Of a stretch of 64,000 nucleotides of DNA, positions 8,706 to 17,944 are shown in pieces. The translations under genes were made by a program, and so were the position numbers. The first letter of the stretch is position 1. Every line of letters starts with the position of its first letter. Below the pieces are notes generated by a model. The model did not search any database, was not told the origin of the DNA, and saw nothing but the letters and a program-made list of their open reading frames with translations. The DNA comes from Lachnospiraceae bacterium (GTDB lineage Bacteria; Bacillota; Clostridia; Lachnospirales; Lachnospiraceae). The stretch is taken from NCBI GenBank assembly GCA_910574745.1, contig CAJTCE010000002.1, positions 62,001-126,000 of the forward strand, written 5' to 3'.

Positions 8706-8884
8706 ATTTTAAGGAATTACTGTTACAGGCAAAAGAAGGAAAAGAGGCAGCAGTCATAGATTTATTGGAAATGTATAAGCCGCTTCTGGTAAAGAATGCC
8801 ATTGTGAACAACAGATTTGACGAAGACCTTTATCAGGAGCTTTGTATCATACTGTTGAAATGCATTGGCCAGTTCAGGATGTAA
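8702..8884 (+). CDS. short sigma region 2-like / HTH_16 protein
   Basis: Only 60 residues. The pattern LLEMYKPLLVKNAIVNNRFDEDLYQELCI resembles the start of sigma region 2 (a YxPL segment followed by ExLYQEL) and the HTH_16 domain common in Tn916-type elements. It is encoded in overlap with the region 4-like gene, so the pair may be the two halves of one sigma factor. The short length is normal for this family, not a truncation. Confidence 0.75.
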   Translation: MNFKELLLQAKEGKEAAVIDLLEMYKPLLVKNAIVNNRFDEDLYQELCIILLKCIGQFRM

Positions 8885-8925
8885 AGGAGCAGGCAGGAAC
8901 AAGGTGGTTTGTGCCATATAAAAAG

Positions 8926-8960
8926 GAAAAGCGCCAGGCGGTATATGCCGGGCGCTTTTC
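8926..8960. terminator. terminator between sigma pair and convergent operon
   Basis: Stem GAAAAGCGCC / GGCGCTTTTC (8926-8935, 8951-8960). The stem arms end in T-runs on both strands, so it can serve the sigma pair and the leftward operon that ends at 8999. Confidence 0.7.
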
Positions 8961-8998
8961 TGAAATACAATCAATGAACCTGCACTGTTGGAAAACAG

Positions 8999-9667
8999 TT
9001 ATTTCTTATAATAATGAATATATAAATTATAATTTCGGGGCTGTGTGAGCATCCGAATCCAGATATAGAGGTGCAATGTTTCTGAATACAGATTAAACTC
9101 AGAATCGCCTACAGGCTCTGCAAATGTGCAAAGATTCTGCATTGTTCCCAGTGTTTTAAATTCCGGCATACAGAAGAGGGCATTTTGGAATCGGTCAATC
9201 TCTTTGCTCAGATTCTCAGGTGTTGGTTCCTGTTGGCAGTGAAACCAGGTGGTCCACCACCTGTATCCGTCATAATCAGAGCGGGAATAGGAAATCTCAC
9301 TGTCAGGCCTTTTCCGTGTATTTTTGTCATCATCCGGATTCTGAAAGATTTCCAGAAAAGCACACCTTGTGGTAAGCATCGGATTTTTGCTTTTCTGCAG
9401 TTCCTGAAACCGCTTGTCGGATATTCCATACCAGTTCTCAAAAGGCATAACAGCTTTTCCATAATCACGCATGGCTTCGTCTGATCCGCATTGCTGGCAG
9501 ATATAGATTTTTGCGTGGCGGCTTAACGAATTAACCATAAGCCGGTCATTCAAAGGATTTCCGCAGCGCAGGCAGACCGGTCTTTGACCATTGCCATCCG
9601 AAAACCATTTTTTATCTTTCTTCCAGAGTGCCTCCAGTATGTTTTTGGGGTACAATTCGATTTTCAT
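8999..9667 (-). CDS. conserved element protein with zinc-ribbon cysteines
   Basis: Protein of 222 residues, function not recognised. Two CxxC pairs (CLRCGNPL near residue 33 and YICQQCGS near 57) form a likely zinc ribbon. The C-terminal half is rich in aromatic residues. It starts inside the stop of the next gene upstream (4-base ATGA-type overlap at 9664), so it is the last member of the long leftward operon. Confidence 0.65.
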   Translation of the reverse strand: MKIELYPKNILEALWKKDKKWFSDGNGQRPVCLRCGNPLNDRLMVNSLSRHAKIYICQQCGSDEAMRDYGKAVMPFENWYGISDKRFQELQKSKNPMLTTRCAFLEIFQNPDDDKNTRKRPDSEISYSRSDYDGYRWWTTWFHCQQEPTPENLSKEIDRFQNALFCMPEFKTLGTMQNLCTFAEPVGDSEFNLYSETLHLYIWIRMLTQPRNYNLYIHYYKK

Positions 9668-10038
9668 TCGGCATACCTCTCTTTCCAGTCATGAAGATAG
9701 GAAGCATATCCATCCGGGTCAATCTCCTGAAGGATCTCCGGACGGAACCGGTATTCCGGATAACTGCAGAAACCGCTGCGGCCATAAGTGCCGGTAGGGA
9801 CTGCCAGGCCGTGCCGGATGATCCATGCAAGGATATCTTCACCATTGTTATTGGTATCAATAAATGCACAGTTCTGAGGCCGGATAGAGTTCAGATTAAC
9901 GGTCAGGACATTCCAGGGTTCCGCCTCTCCGTCTTCCCAGGAAGTCATTGTAATAGCGAGGTTGCCTTCCGTATAGGAAGTAACATTCAGCTGGATCTTA
10001 TAGGTATTCCCGTATTTCTCCAAATCAAATATTTTCAT
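9664..10038 (-). CDS. DUF4313-like protein
   Basis: Protein of 124 residues with an N-terminal YGNTYKIQLNVTSYTEGNLAITM strand region, an acidic SWEDGEAEPWNVLTVNL segment and a conserved NNGEDILAWIIRHGLA helix, a pattern seen in small DUF4313 proteins of phages and conjugative elements. No enzymatic motif is visible. Good ribosome site (AAAGGAGACACT) before ATG at 10038. Confidence 0.7.
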   Translation of the reverse strand: MKIFDLEKYGNTYKIQLNVTSYTEGNLAITMTSWEDGEAEPWNVLTVNLNSIRPQNCAFIDTNNNGEDILAWIIRHGLAVPTGTYGRSGFCSYPEYRFRPEILQEIDPDGYASYLHDWKERYAE

Positions 10039-10087
10039 AGTGTCTCCTTTCTTTGGGGGTGTATTGTTTCTTTGCCATGTGTTTTTG

Positions 10088-10621
10088 TTATGCTGCTGTT
10101 CTGGGCATCTTCTGTGCCGGGAGAAGTATCACTCCTTTTTCCACCTCTGCAGGTATCCATGTATCGTTTTTCCACATACAGCCACTTGCTTCATTATAAA
10201 ATTTAGGCGCCTTGGGCGGATTCCCAAAACATTCCTCATCCAGATACAGACAGATGTGCTTGTCATAAAAAGGAATAAGGGCCTGGCGGATCTGCTCTTT
10301 CAGTGTCAGGGCAAGCTGGTCGATCTCCTCAATATCCTGTCTCTTAAAAGCAGCCGCGGAGATCTGCTTCAGAATGCCGGACTGGTCAATGGTTTCCTGG
10401 ATCAGCGGCTGTGCCTCGTCCATAAAGTCCGCACGGATGCGGATATTTTCCAGCGTGATCTGCTTTACATAGGCTGTGGCTGTGGACTTGATATTGTGCC
10501 GCAGTTCGTCAAAAGGTTTTTTGTATTTGGTTTTTAATACCTCCAGGGATGCCACGGCAAGGTTTCTTTTTAAAAGGTCAAGATGTTCTTCCAGTGTTTT
10601 TCGTAATTCGCTGTTATTCAT
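10088..10621 (-). CDS. hypothetical element protein, helical
   Basis: Protein of 177 residues, family not recognised. The first ~120 residues are strongly helical and charged (LRKTLEEHLDLLKRNLAVASLEVLKTKYKK and following), consistent with a coiled coil; the tail is Gly/Pro/Trp containing. GGAGG lies 7 bases before ATG at 10621. It sits between two other small unknowns of the same operon. Confidence 0.6.
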   Translation of the reverse strand: MNNSELRKTLEEHLDLLKRNLAVASLEVLKTKYKKPFDELRHNIKSTATAYVKQITLENIRIRADFMDEAQPLIQETIDQSGILKQISAAAFKRQDIEEIDQLALTLKEQIRQALIPFYDKHICLYLDEECFGNPPKAPKFYNEASGCMWKNDTWIPAEVEKGVILLPAQKMPRTAA

Positions 10622-10654
10622 AGGGATACCTCCAATCCTGCAAAATAAGTTTTT

Positions 10655-11200
10655 TTAAAAATCGTCTTCCCACGCCGGCAGAGTATTTTCCGCCGGATAG
10701 GGGGGACTGGTTTCTATTGATGAAACCGGCTCTTCTGTTTTCTGGTCTTCCAGTTGTTTTTCTGCTGCCTTTTGCTGGCTGCGGACAGCGAGCGCCAGTG
10801 CATCTTCGCCTACATCGCTGTATGCCTGTTTCCTGGCTTTCTTTTTACGGCACTTTTCCACAGCGGCGGCATAATCATAGCCGATTGCCTTTTGAAATTT
10901 ATCTGCAATCTCTCTCAGTTTACCTGCGTGGTATTCGTAAGTAGCACGGTGGAAACCAGTCAGCTCCCACTGATCACATACGATATCCAGCATCCGTGTA
11001 TAGTCCATAAGTGCGTTGATGGTTTTCAGGACATCGCCATAACAGGTTTTCAGCTCATGGGAACCATCCAGATCCACATAGGACAGGGTAAGCTCCTGTT
11101 TCTGATATTCGTCTATTTCCGCTGACTGCATCAGTACATGCCCGTAAATTTCCATGGGAAGCTTTGGCATATTGTCAGCCGGATTATTTTCAGGATTCAT
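10655..11200 (-). CDS. hypothetical element protein
   Basis: Protein of 181 residues without a recognised domain. The middle is helical (YHAGKLREIADKFQKAIGYDYAAAVEKCRKKKARK) and the C-terminus is acidic and disordered. ATG at 11200 is chosen because AGGAGG lies 8 bases upstream; the longer frame to 11239 has no ribosome site. Its start overlaps the preceding stop by 11 bases, implying coupled translation. Confidence 0.6.
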   Translation of the reverse strand: MNPENNPADNMPKLPMEIYGHVLMQSAEIDEYQKQELTLSYVDLDGSHELKTCYGDVLKTINALMDYTRMLDIVCDQWELTGFHRATYEYHAGKLREIADKFQKAIGYDYAAAVEKCRKKKARKQAYSDVGEDALALAVRSQQKAAEKQLEDQKTEEPVSSIETSPPYPAENTLPAWEDDF

Positions 11201-11621
11201 TCCCGGCACCTCCTGACGGTTTTGTCTGCGGGGCCGCAAGCCCGCTTACGATCATCTGGACAGCGGTGCGGTATCCGCAGATGTAGGATTGCTCTGCTAT
11301 GGCGCTGTCTCTTTCAGAAACCGCCGCCTGGTACTGCTCAAAGAGCCTTTTGGACTGCCCAAGGGCAGGAAGGAGCGCTTTCTCCGTTTCCTTCACTTTC
11401 TGATCCAGCCTGGATGGAGCCGTTACGCAGCCGTAGATATCCGGCTCATAATGACCATAAAAAAGATTATGTAAAAAATCCGGTTCTTCCAGGCCCGTCA
11501 GGTTCACGGCTGCAGGCGCCGGCTTTGAAAGTGCTGCGGCGATTTCCTGCAGAGCTTTGATCAGCTCCGGTAACTGGCGGTTAAAAAAAATACTGCCCAT
11601 TTTGGTTTCATAAAAATTCAT
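11190..11621 (-). CDS. small conserved protein, DUF6809-like
   Basis: Protein of 143 residues. The core has an LFYGHYEPDIYG motif followed by a helical region and a C-terminal YICGYRTAVQMIVS segment; this arrangement resembles small Clostridial proteins with FxxGFRxGxxLM endings (DUF6809-like). The role is unknown. It is located directly downstream of the methyltransferase-helicase gene, 12 bases apart. Confidence 0.55.
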   Translation of the reverse strand: MNFYETKMGSIFFNRQLPELIKALQEIAAALSKPAPAAVNLTGLEEPDFLHNLFYGHYEPDIYGCVTAPSRLDQKVKETEKALLPALGQSKRLFEQYQAAVSERDSAIAEQSYICGYRTAVQMIVSGLAAPQTKPSGGAGNES

Positions 11622-11633
11622 TTTTGTCTCCTT

Positions 11634-14600
11634 TCATGCAATCTGCTGTTCACCCCAGTGGATTTGGAGGACACCGTTTTCATCCTTCTCCTGACGCATC
11701 AGGAGGGACAGCAGGTCATAGTTCACATCAAACCGGTCATAGATTTCATCCAGATCCACATCCTGCCCTTTCATAAACAGGTTCAGCTTTTCCTTTGCCA
11801 GAACCATCTGCATCAGGTTGGATTCAATACTGCCCGCATAGGTGAGAAAATAGATATCCTTCTGTTCTGTTGAGGTATACCGGATGAACCGGAAGTAGAA
11901 CTGGCTCATGCCGGAGTTATTGTAATGTAATTCTGGGATAATGATCTTGTTGACATAATCAAAGTTGACACTGGAAGGAAGACTCTGCTGGGTGCAGAGA
12001 AGAATCCCATTCCCACTGTCCTGCAGTGTCTGCTTGAGCGCCCGCCTTTTTGCAAAGCTGGTGTTTGAACCAGTGACCACGAACAAAGGACGGTCCGGCA
12101 GGTATTCCCGCAGTGCTTTTTCATAGGATTCCAATACGGTAACATGCCGTACTCCGATAGCAATGGTCTCATCCTTCCACTCGGCTGCCATCTCAACGGC
12201 TGTCATGACTTTGACAGGGGTATCCCCCGTGTATTCCTGCACGGTATCTGGAGCAGCGCCGATGCGCAGGAGAAGGACAATCTGCTGGACCAGGCGCATC
12301 ATGGAATCCTTTCTGGAATTGCCGGTAGAAGCAAAATAGTTATCCCGCATCTGATAAAATTCATGGATTGCTTTCTGGTAGACTTCCTTTTCTTCCGGAG
12401 GGAACCGGAGCAGCACCTGGTGGATATGCTTGATATCCTTGCAGGAAACCTCTTCAAAGGTTCTTGTAATAACGGTCTTTCCTAAAATATCGCTGAGAAT
12501 ATCTGCATTGTAGATATCCTGTGTGCGCTTCTCCATGCCGAATACTGTGATCTTTTCCGGCAGATGGGAGGATGCAAACAGGGAATAGCCTTTCTTGTAG
12601 GCAGGGATTGGCTGCCCGAAATAAGGGTTGGGCTCATAATCCGGTTCGCTATCCGCTTCACTGTCTTTATTATGGTGATAGATATACTGATTCCAGGAGA
12701 TCATGTTGACGGAATTGTTGTAGAGCAGCTCCAGCTGTGGTGCAAATTCCGAAATATTGTTCCTGGTGCTGGTTCCCGTAGTAAGCAGTTTCATCCGGCA
12801 CCGGCGGAAACAGGAAAGCACTGCCTGACACCGGGCACTTCCGGGATTGGAGATCTCATCGCTTTCGTCCAGTATGAACTGGATATTCTGGTTCAGCCGT
12901 TTCACATGTTTTTTCAAATGTTTCTTATAGGAGCTTACCTTGCTTAGCGTGATAAGGACAAAATATCCGGGCTGGATACGTTCCAGATCAGCAAGCCGGT
13001 GGATCAGGATGCAGGGCAGGTCATAGTTTGCCAGCACCACATTCCAGTTATTCCGGATGGAGATCGCTGAAGATACCACCCAGGTGCTGTGTACGTGCTG
13101 TTTCTGCATCCGGTACAATCCTGTCGCAATGCCGGCCAGCGTCTTTCCACTCCCCTGCTCCCACTGCAGGAGCGCATACTGTTTCTGGAGGGTAAGGTTG
13201 ATGTCATGCTTCTGGATCCCATTCAGTTGGATCTGCTCCATAAGAGAAGAATCCCACAGGGAAAAGTCATTCAGCCAGTCTGCAAGCTTTGGATCTTCCT
13301 CCATTTCTGCAAAAGCAAGATTCTGCCTTTCGTATTCTGCCCGCTTTCTGGAAAGCAGTTTTTCATAGCCGGGGTAATCCTTCAGGGTATTATCATAAAC
13401 TGCCCGATAGATTGGCACAGGCAGACGCTGGCTGTCTTTTAGCTGCCGGCGTGCGGCCGTACTGTAGCCTTTATAAATGAAATCGCCTTTTCTCTTGATA
13501 AGGCAGATTTTATCTGTTTCCGGCACAGGATTTTGTTTTTTCAGTGCTTTCTGCAGATAAGTGAGTACCTTTTTTTCTGTAAGCTGTGTCTTGCACCACT
13601 GTTCATAACTCATGCCTTCAGGCTTGCGCTGGGTGTAAAAGCGGTGCAGATATTCACAGCATCTGGCATAGGATGGCCGGATGGCCGGATGTGCCTTGAT
13701 ATGGTACAGGAGTTTTTGAGCCTGGTATTTAAAATCACCGGATGTACTGCGTGATTTCGCCAGCTCCAGAAGAATCCTTGACTGATTGTTTTCTAATGCC
13801 GATTTGGCAAATGCTATCATCTTTTTATGGATGTATGCGGCTTCTTCCTGTACATCAAAGTCCTGTTCCAGAGTATCATCTGGCTCTGTATGGTAAGGCT
13901 GAGGTTTCCAGCCTTCTTCGGCAGTCCTTTTCTGCCAGAACTGCAGCTTTGTTGCAAATCTGCTGACACCCAGATGGGAAAATGCATCTTCCGGGAGCGT
14001 CACCTGTCCCAGAAAGCTGTATTGCTTTTCCATCTCCCGGATCTGCCCGCTGTCCGTAAAGGTGTCAGACAGATAGGATGCAGGTACGATCAGGGCAAGG
14101 ATGCCGAGAGGCTTTAATACTTCTGCCGCTTTCAGACAGTAATACATATGGGAAGACAATTCTCTGCCGCTTTTGGTCCACCATTTTAAATGGAAGGGCG
14201 GATTTCCTACCACATAGTCAAACCGCGTGTCCGGCTGACAGGTGCGGATATCCCGGCACTCGATGGAGGCGTCCGGATAAAGGAATCTTGCTGCTTTTAC
14301 CGCATTGACATCCAGCTCACAGCCGTAGATGTTTGCTTCTGTTGGAATAAAGTTAAAAAAACTTCCCATGCCGCAGGTAAGGTCTGCCACCAGATCATGC
14401 TCCGATAATCTCAGGCAGGCTGTAATTAGTTCACACAGCCGGGGTGGGGTGAAGAACTGGCCGTTTTCAATCTCTTTCTTTGCCTCGCTGTAGGCATGGT
14501 AATTCTCATAGTCCTGCCGTTCCAGGGCATGAAGCCCGCCGTCACCGGTATAGGCGTTGTAGATATCCTCCCGGCTGATGGAACAGGAACCGGCAGTGTT

Positions 14601-14684
14601 GCTGTCGATCAGGTAAAGGACTTTCTCATTGAGTTCTTTCCGCTTATCATGCGGAATGGGTTCATCCCGATAGACATATTTCAT
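11634..14684 (-). CDS. N6-adenine methyltransferase fused to SNF2-type helicase
   Basis: Single 1016-residue protein. Residues ~98-112 hold the SAM-binding motif VADLTCGMGSFF and 161-164 the NPPF catalytic motif of adenine-N6 methyltransferases. A second half has the helicase Walker A WEQGSGKTLAG (~511), Walker B LDESDE (~608), motif III LLTTGTSTRNN and a C-terminal helicase segment ending in FIRYTSTEQKDIYFLTYAGSIE. It could methylate and remodel element DNA, for protection from host restriction or for transfer. No restriction nuclease motif is visible. ATG at 14684 (after GAGGTG) is preferred to GTG at 14693. The fusion itself is seen directly; the biological role is inferred. Confidence 0.85.
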   Translation of the reverse strand: MKYVYRDEPIPHDKRKELNEKVLYLIDSNTAGSCSISREDIYNAYTGDGGLHALERQDYENYHAYSEAKKEIENGQFFTPPRLCELITACLRLSEHDLVADLTCGMGSFFNFIPTEANIYGCELDVNAVKAARFLYPDASIECRDIRTCQPDTRFDYVVGNPPFHLKWWTKSGRELSSHMYYCLKAAEVLKPLGILALIVPASYLSDTFTDSGQIREMEKQYSFLGQVTLPEDAFSHLGVSRFATKLQFWQKRTAEEGWKPQPYHTEPDDTLEQDFDVQEEAAYIHKKMIAFAKSALENNQSRILLELAKSRSTSGDFKYQAQKLLYHIKAHPAIRPSYARCCEYLHRFYTQRKPEGMSYEQWCKTQLTEKKVLTYLQKALKKQNPVPETDKICLIKRKGDFIYKGYSTAARRQLKDSQRLPVPIYRAVYDNTLKDYPGYEKLLSRKRAEYERQNLAFAEMEEDPKLADWLNDFSLWDSSLMEQIQLNGIQKHDINLTLQKQYALLQWEQGSGKTLAGIATGLYRMQKQHVHSTWVVSSAISIRNNWNVVLANYDLPCILIHRLADLERIQPGYFVLITLSKVSSYKKHLKKHVKRLNQNIQFILDESDEISNPGSARCQAVLSCFRRCRMKLLTTGTSTRNNISEFAPQLELLYNNSVNMISWNQYIYHHNKDSEADSEPDYEPNPYFGQPIPAYKKGYSLFASSHLPEKITVFGMEKRTQDIYNADILSDILGKTVITRTFEEVSCKDIKHIHQVLLRFPPEEKEVYQKAIHEFYQMRDNYFASTGNSRKDSMMRLVQQIVLLLRIGAAPDTVQEYTGDTPVKVMTAVEMAAEWKDETIAIGVRHVTVLESYEKALREYLPDRPLFVVTGSNTSFAKRRALKQTLQDSGNGILLCTQQSLPSSVNFDYVNKIIIPELHYNNSGMSQFYFRFIRYTSTEQKDIYFLTYAGSIESNLMQMVLAKEKLNLFMKGQDVDLDEIYDRFDVNYDLLSLLMRQEKDENGVLQIHWGEQQIA

Positions 14685-14697
14685 TGGTATCACCTCG

Positions 14698-15594
14698 CTA
14701 ACATATGGTTTTTAAGTATTCATCCACGAACTGCAGGACATAAGCTTCACTGGTAAATTTCAGATCCACCCGCCCATTCTTGAACATCCTCAGTGACTGT
14801 ATTTTTTTGCAATCCGGAAATTCGCACTGGCCGGAATCAGATTCCCGCCCGAGAAGCCTTGAGAGACTTGCCGGAGTGTGATCAAATCCGCCGGTTTCAA
14901 AATGGGAAATTCCTCGTATGATATCTTTCATTCTGCCGATCAGCTCCCAGGATTCGCTTCTATAGTAGCTGCGATAGCTGCATGCATAATTTGTAAACTG
15001 CAGGACGCATTTTTTCTGTTCAAACTTTGCACGGCCGCTGCCAGAATCCCAGGCGGCGCTGTGACATTTTTCTTTCAGTTCATGAAGCGCCTGCTCGAAA
15101 AAAGCCCTGCCGCCAGTCTGTAGGAATATCTGCTCCAGGATGTCTGTATAGTGGAGCGTCAGATTTTCCAGTTCCTGCGTATACTTTAGTGCCTGTTCCT
15201 TATAATCATCCACCCAGCGGTCCGTTGGTTCCTGCGGAATCAGATGGTCTTTTACGTCGCCCTTGTCAATAGAAAAATGATAGGTTTTCGAGAAATGTGA
15301 AACTAGATGGTCTATAAACAGGGCATGCAGGGATTGAAGCTGCCCCCGGATTTTGTCACTGGAGAGCTGAAACTCACCATACGTAGTAAGGTAGGTATCA
15401 GCAGATGCGTCTGCCGGAGCCAGAAGTTCCCGCTGCTGGCTCCGCATATCTTCCCAGAAAAATTCCAGTTCTGCCAGGGAGCTTCGGGCAAGGTCATAAG
15501 CCGCCTGATGGGCTTCACAGAAGATTCGGTCTGCTTCTGAGATCCGGGTATCCGCTTTTATTTCAACACTTTCAAATTTTTTAAGTAAATCCAT
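14698..15594 (-). CDS. DUF4942-domain protein
   Basis: Protein of 298 residues matching the DUF4942 pattern: N-terminal SEADRIFCEAHQAAYD helix, a long helical middle (WVDDYKEQALKYTQELENLTL), an ALHELKEKCH segment and a C-terminal MFKNGRVDLKF strand motif. DUF4942 proteins occur next to methyltransferase/helicase genes in phages and ICEs, with no known function. ATG at 15594 follows AAAGGAAA; the longer frame to 15657 lacks a ribosome site. Confidence 0.75.
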   Translation of the reverse strand: MDLLKKFESVEIKADTRISEADRIFCEAHQAAYDLARSSLAELEFFWEDMRSQQRELLAPADASADTYLTTYGEFQLSSDKIRGQLQSLHALFIDHLVSHFSKTYHFSIDKGDVKDHLIPQEPTDRWVDDYKEQALKYTQELENLTLHYTDILEQIFLQTGGRAFFEQALHELKEKCHSAAWDSGSGRAKFEQKKCVLQFTNYACSYRSYYRSESWELIGRMKDIIRGISHFETGGFDHTPASLSRLLGRESDSGQCEFPDCKKIQSLRMFKNGRVDLKFTSEAYVLQFVDEYLKTIC

Positions 15595-15699
15595 AATCGT
15601 TTCCTTTCTATCCTTGTGAAAAATGAGGAATCTGTTTCCAGTCTGCTTTAATACCAAAAGGCAGGGCAGTATCCTTTGGGGAACTTTCCTGCCGGAGTA

Positions 15700-16587
15700 T
15701 CAGGCAATCGTAATTTGTTTGTCTTTCCTGCTGAAAAGATATACGTTATCAGACAGGAACTGGGAAGGTTCCAGAATATAACGGTTCGCATCATAAACCG
15801 TTTCTTTATGGGACGGGATATCATCATCTTTATGTAACGGTATCAAAAGCATTTCGTGGACAGAACTGGGCAGAAGGATCAGGTCATCCTGTATTTTCTG
15901 AGAAAAATCATCCAGAATCTTCTGATAGCAGACAGCCGTGGCTCCATGATCGTTCTGGGTATTGGAAAGAGCAAACATGGGAATCAGCGGCTCCTGCGGC
16001 AGTTCAAAAGGAACGCCGAGAAGATTTCCCAGTCCGGCTTCATCCATAAGGCAGGTGATAGATGCCGGGTAAAGACGGGGCGTATTTTCTTCTGCTGCTT
16101 TATCCAGTTCATAGATGGATATCCCCCAATCTTTCAGATGTTCGTTCCGTACAAGAATAGTTCCTGTATCTGATTCCCCAAGGGGACACTGCACATAGTA
16201 TATTTTTGCCAGATCCAGAAATTTTGTGTATGGCACCTTATGGAGAAGTTCTTCATTTGCTTCATAATTTACAAGAATGTAATACAGCCCTGACCGGACC
16301 TGCTCAAAATCATAAAGCCATTCCGCATCCAGAGATTCTGGCAGAGCCTGGTTTTTGTAAAAATCGAGAACATAGTCAACGGTTCTCGTCCAGTTGTCTG
16401 TATCCAGAAATGTCTCGAAAAAGGGTTCCAGGGAAATGGTGATCCCTGTATGGGAATTTGGCTCTGAAATACGGATTCCATAGGAATAAATGCCGTTTAT
16501 TTTCAGCTGTTCTATCATAGTGACTTCCTTCGGCAGGACATTGGAAATGGATGATTTCATACGCTCTGCAAATTCTTTTATATTCAT
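15700..16587 (-). CDS. DUF5688-family protein
   Basis: Protein of 295 residues with the DUF5688 hallmarks: KINGIYSYGIRISEPN near the start, SLEPFFE, and a central YPASITCLMDEAGL followed by IPLHKDD. Members are common in Lachnospiraceae mobile elements and have no known role. It is separated from the upstream gene by a terminator-like hairpin at 16624-16656. The start follows CAGGAGG. Confidence 0.75.
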   Translation of the reverse strand: MNIKEFAERMKSSISNVLPKEVTMIEQLKINGIYSYGIRISEPNSHTGITISLEPFFETFLDTDNWTRTVDYVLDFYKNQALPESLDAEWLYDFEQVRSGLYYILVNYEANEELLHKVPYTKFLDLAKIYYVQCPLGESDTGTILVRNEHLKDWGISIYELDKAAEENTPRLYPASITCLMDEAGLGNLLGVPFELPQEPLIPMFALSNTQNDHGATAVCYQKILDDFSQKIQDDLILLPSSVHEMLLIPLHKDDDIPSHKETVYDANRYILEPSQFLSDNVYLFSRKDKQITIA

Positions 16588-16623
16588 AATGCCTCCTGTC
16601 TGTATGCCATAAGCATATCCATA

Positions 16624-16656
16624 AGAAAAGGCCGCAGTCTGGGATTAACTACGGCC
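16624..16656 (-). terminator. terminator inside leftward operon
   Basis: On the minus strand GGCCGTAG pairs with CTGCGGCC (one G-T pair) and is followed by TTTTCTTAT. A second stem (16667-16677 with 16681-16690) precedes it. Together they can attenuate reading from 16710 into the DUF5688 gene. Confidence 0.55.
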
Positions 16657-16709
16657 GGAACATGAAGGCGGACAGTGAAACACTGCCGCCACAGTTACTT
16701 AAAGTCCAT

Positions 16710-16964
16710 TTATGCACATGCGGCCAGTCTCACAGGGAGCGGACTCATGGCCGCCAGCGGAAAAGGGCTCATAGATAAATGGTAATGGGTGTTCATGGTC
16801 TCAAAATGAACCTCATCCATGGTGTGCTTATGCAGTGCCACAACACGGGAGGTACGGTAGAGGTTCCCCCCGGCCGCAAAGATGGCAGGTTTTCCGATCG
16901 TAACAGGGCAGATCAGCTGGCCACAGAGCATTACTTTCTTTTTTTCTTCTTTTTTCTTTCTCAT
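16710..16964 (-). CDS. small conserved element protein
   Basis: Protein of 84 residues with a very basic start (MRKKKEEKKK) and a core YRTSRVVALHKHTMDEVHFETMNTHYHL. This strand-rich pattern looks like a short regulatory or adaptor protein, but the family was not recognised. GGAGG lies 9 bases before ATG and the start overlaps the preceding stop by 4 bases (ATGA). Confidence 0.55.
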   Translation of the reverse strand: MRKKKEEKKKVMLCGQLICPVTIGKPAIFAAGGNLYRTSRVVALHKHTMDEVHFETMNTHYHLSMSPFPLAAMSPLPVRLAACA

Positions 16965-17308
16965 TCTTTCTGACCTCCATTCTGTTTCTTAGTTGATGTT
17001 TTGGGAAAATCCATGTGAGAATCTGTCAGGAACGGACAGTTCGGATGTTGGCACAGACTGGTATGGATACAGGGAATTTCATTTTCTCCATAATACGGAT
17101 AACAGGTTGAAAAACCGGCCTTTTGAAGTAAAGATTCCGCTGTTTCCAGTAGCGGGCCAATGAAAGCCATATCCCATAGGAATTCGGACAGTGTTTCTGT
17201 CTGCTCGATTTCAGGACATGTCAAAAGTCGTAATAGCTGATACGCCTGACCATCCAGAATATCATTCCGTTTCTCTAAAAAAGATTCAAAATTGTTAGTA
17301 TTATTCAT
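16961..17308 (-). CDS. hypothetical protein with cysteine-rich tail
   Basis: Protein of 115 residues, helical first half, second half with cysteines and histidine (CYPYYGENEIPCIHTSLCQHPNC) that may bind metal. Unknown family. It overlaps both neighbours, placing it firmly in the operon between a sigma-like gene and the 84-residue protein. Confidence 0.55.
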   Translation of the reverse strand: MNNTNNFESFLEKRNDILDGQAYQLLRLLTCPEIEQTETLSEFLWDMAFIGPLLETAESLLQKAGFSTCYPYYGENEIPCIHTSLCQHPNCPFLTDSHMDFPKTSTKKQNGGQKE

Positions 17309-17840
17309 AGCACATCTCCATCAATACAGTTCGTATTTCCTCCAGAAGTTCCTGGACACGTTTCATGGTAGTATTCTGCCTGTGAGCGATATCACGGTCA
17401 TTGTACCCACAGGATTTCAGATGCACGATGTTCATCTGCTGCCTGGATACCCGTTTTGCCAGGTCGTGCAGGAGAAGCTGTTCCTCCAGTTGGCACATAT
17501 ATGGATTAGGTGCGGCTATAGTTTCTTCTAAAGCCAAACTATCTTCGTTTGGCTTGATATGCAGACTAACTACATCGGCATTGTGCTTGGGGCGTCTTTG
17601 TTTTCTTCTATAGTCAGATATACATGCTGACATTCTGCGCCATGCAATAGTAGCAAATGAATACTGCTGTAATTTCAGTTCATTAAAATAGCGGGAAACT
17701 GCACGTAGATAACCGAAAATGACTACATCATAAAATTCATCGCGGGGCAGGTGATTTTCTGCTAAGAATTTATAGACAAGATTATGGTTTTCTTCAGCAA
17801 ACAAACGCTGCTCCGGGGTTAGTGGTATTTCAGATTTCAT
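17301..17840 (-). CDS. sigma-70-family-like protein of the element
   Basis: Protein of 179 residues. LTPEQRLFAEENHNLVYKFLAEN followed by FYDVVIFGYLRAVSRYFNE and FATIAWRRMSACISDYRRKQ is the sigma region 2 layout (the equivalent of the polymerase-binding helix and the DNA-melting helix), and the C-terminal VSRQQMNIVHLKSCGYNDRDIAHRQNTTMKRVQELL is region 4. ATG at 17840 lies 8 bases after AGGAGG; the frame to 17948 has no ribosome site. One of three sigma-like loci in the element; the target promoters are unknown. Confidence 0.75.
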   Translation of the reverse strand: MKSEIPLTPEQRLFAEENHNLVYKFLAENHLPRDEFYDVVIFGYLRAVSRYFNELKLQQYSFATIAWRRMSACISDYRRKQRRPKHNADVVSLHIKPNEDSLALEETIAAPNPYMCQLEEQLLLHDLAKRVSRQQMNIVHLKSCGYNDRDIAHRQNTTMKRVQELLEEIRTVLMEMCYE

Positions 17841-17944
17841 AGAAATTTCCTCCTTTAAATGCGAAAAGGACTCCCCCGGAAGTAAACCGGGAGAATCCTT
17901 TTGATACGTTACATATGGCATCAGGCCATATCTGTTACATCCGA

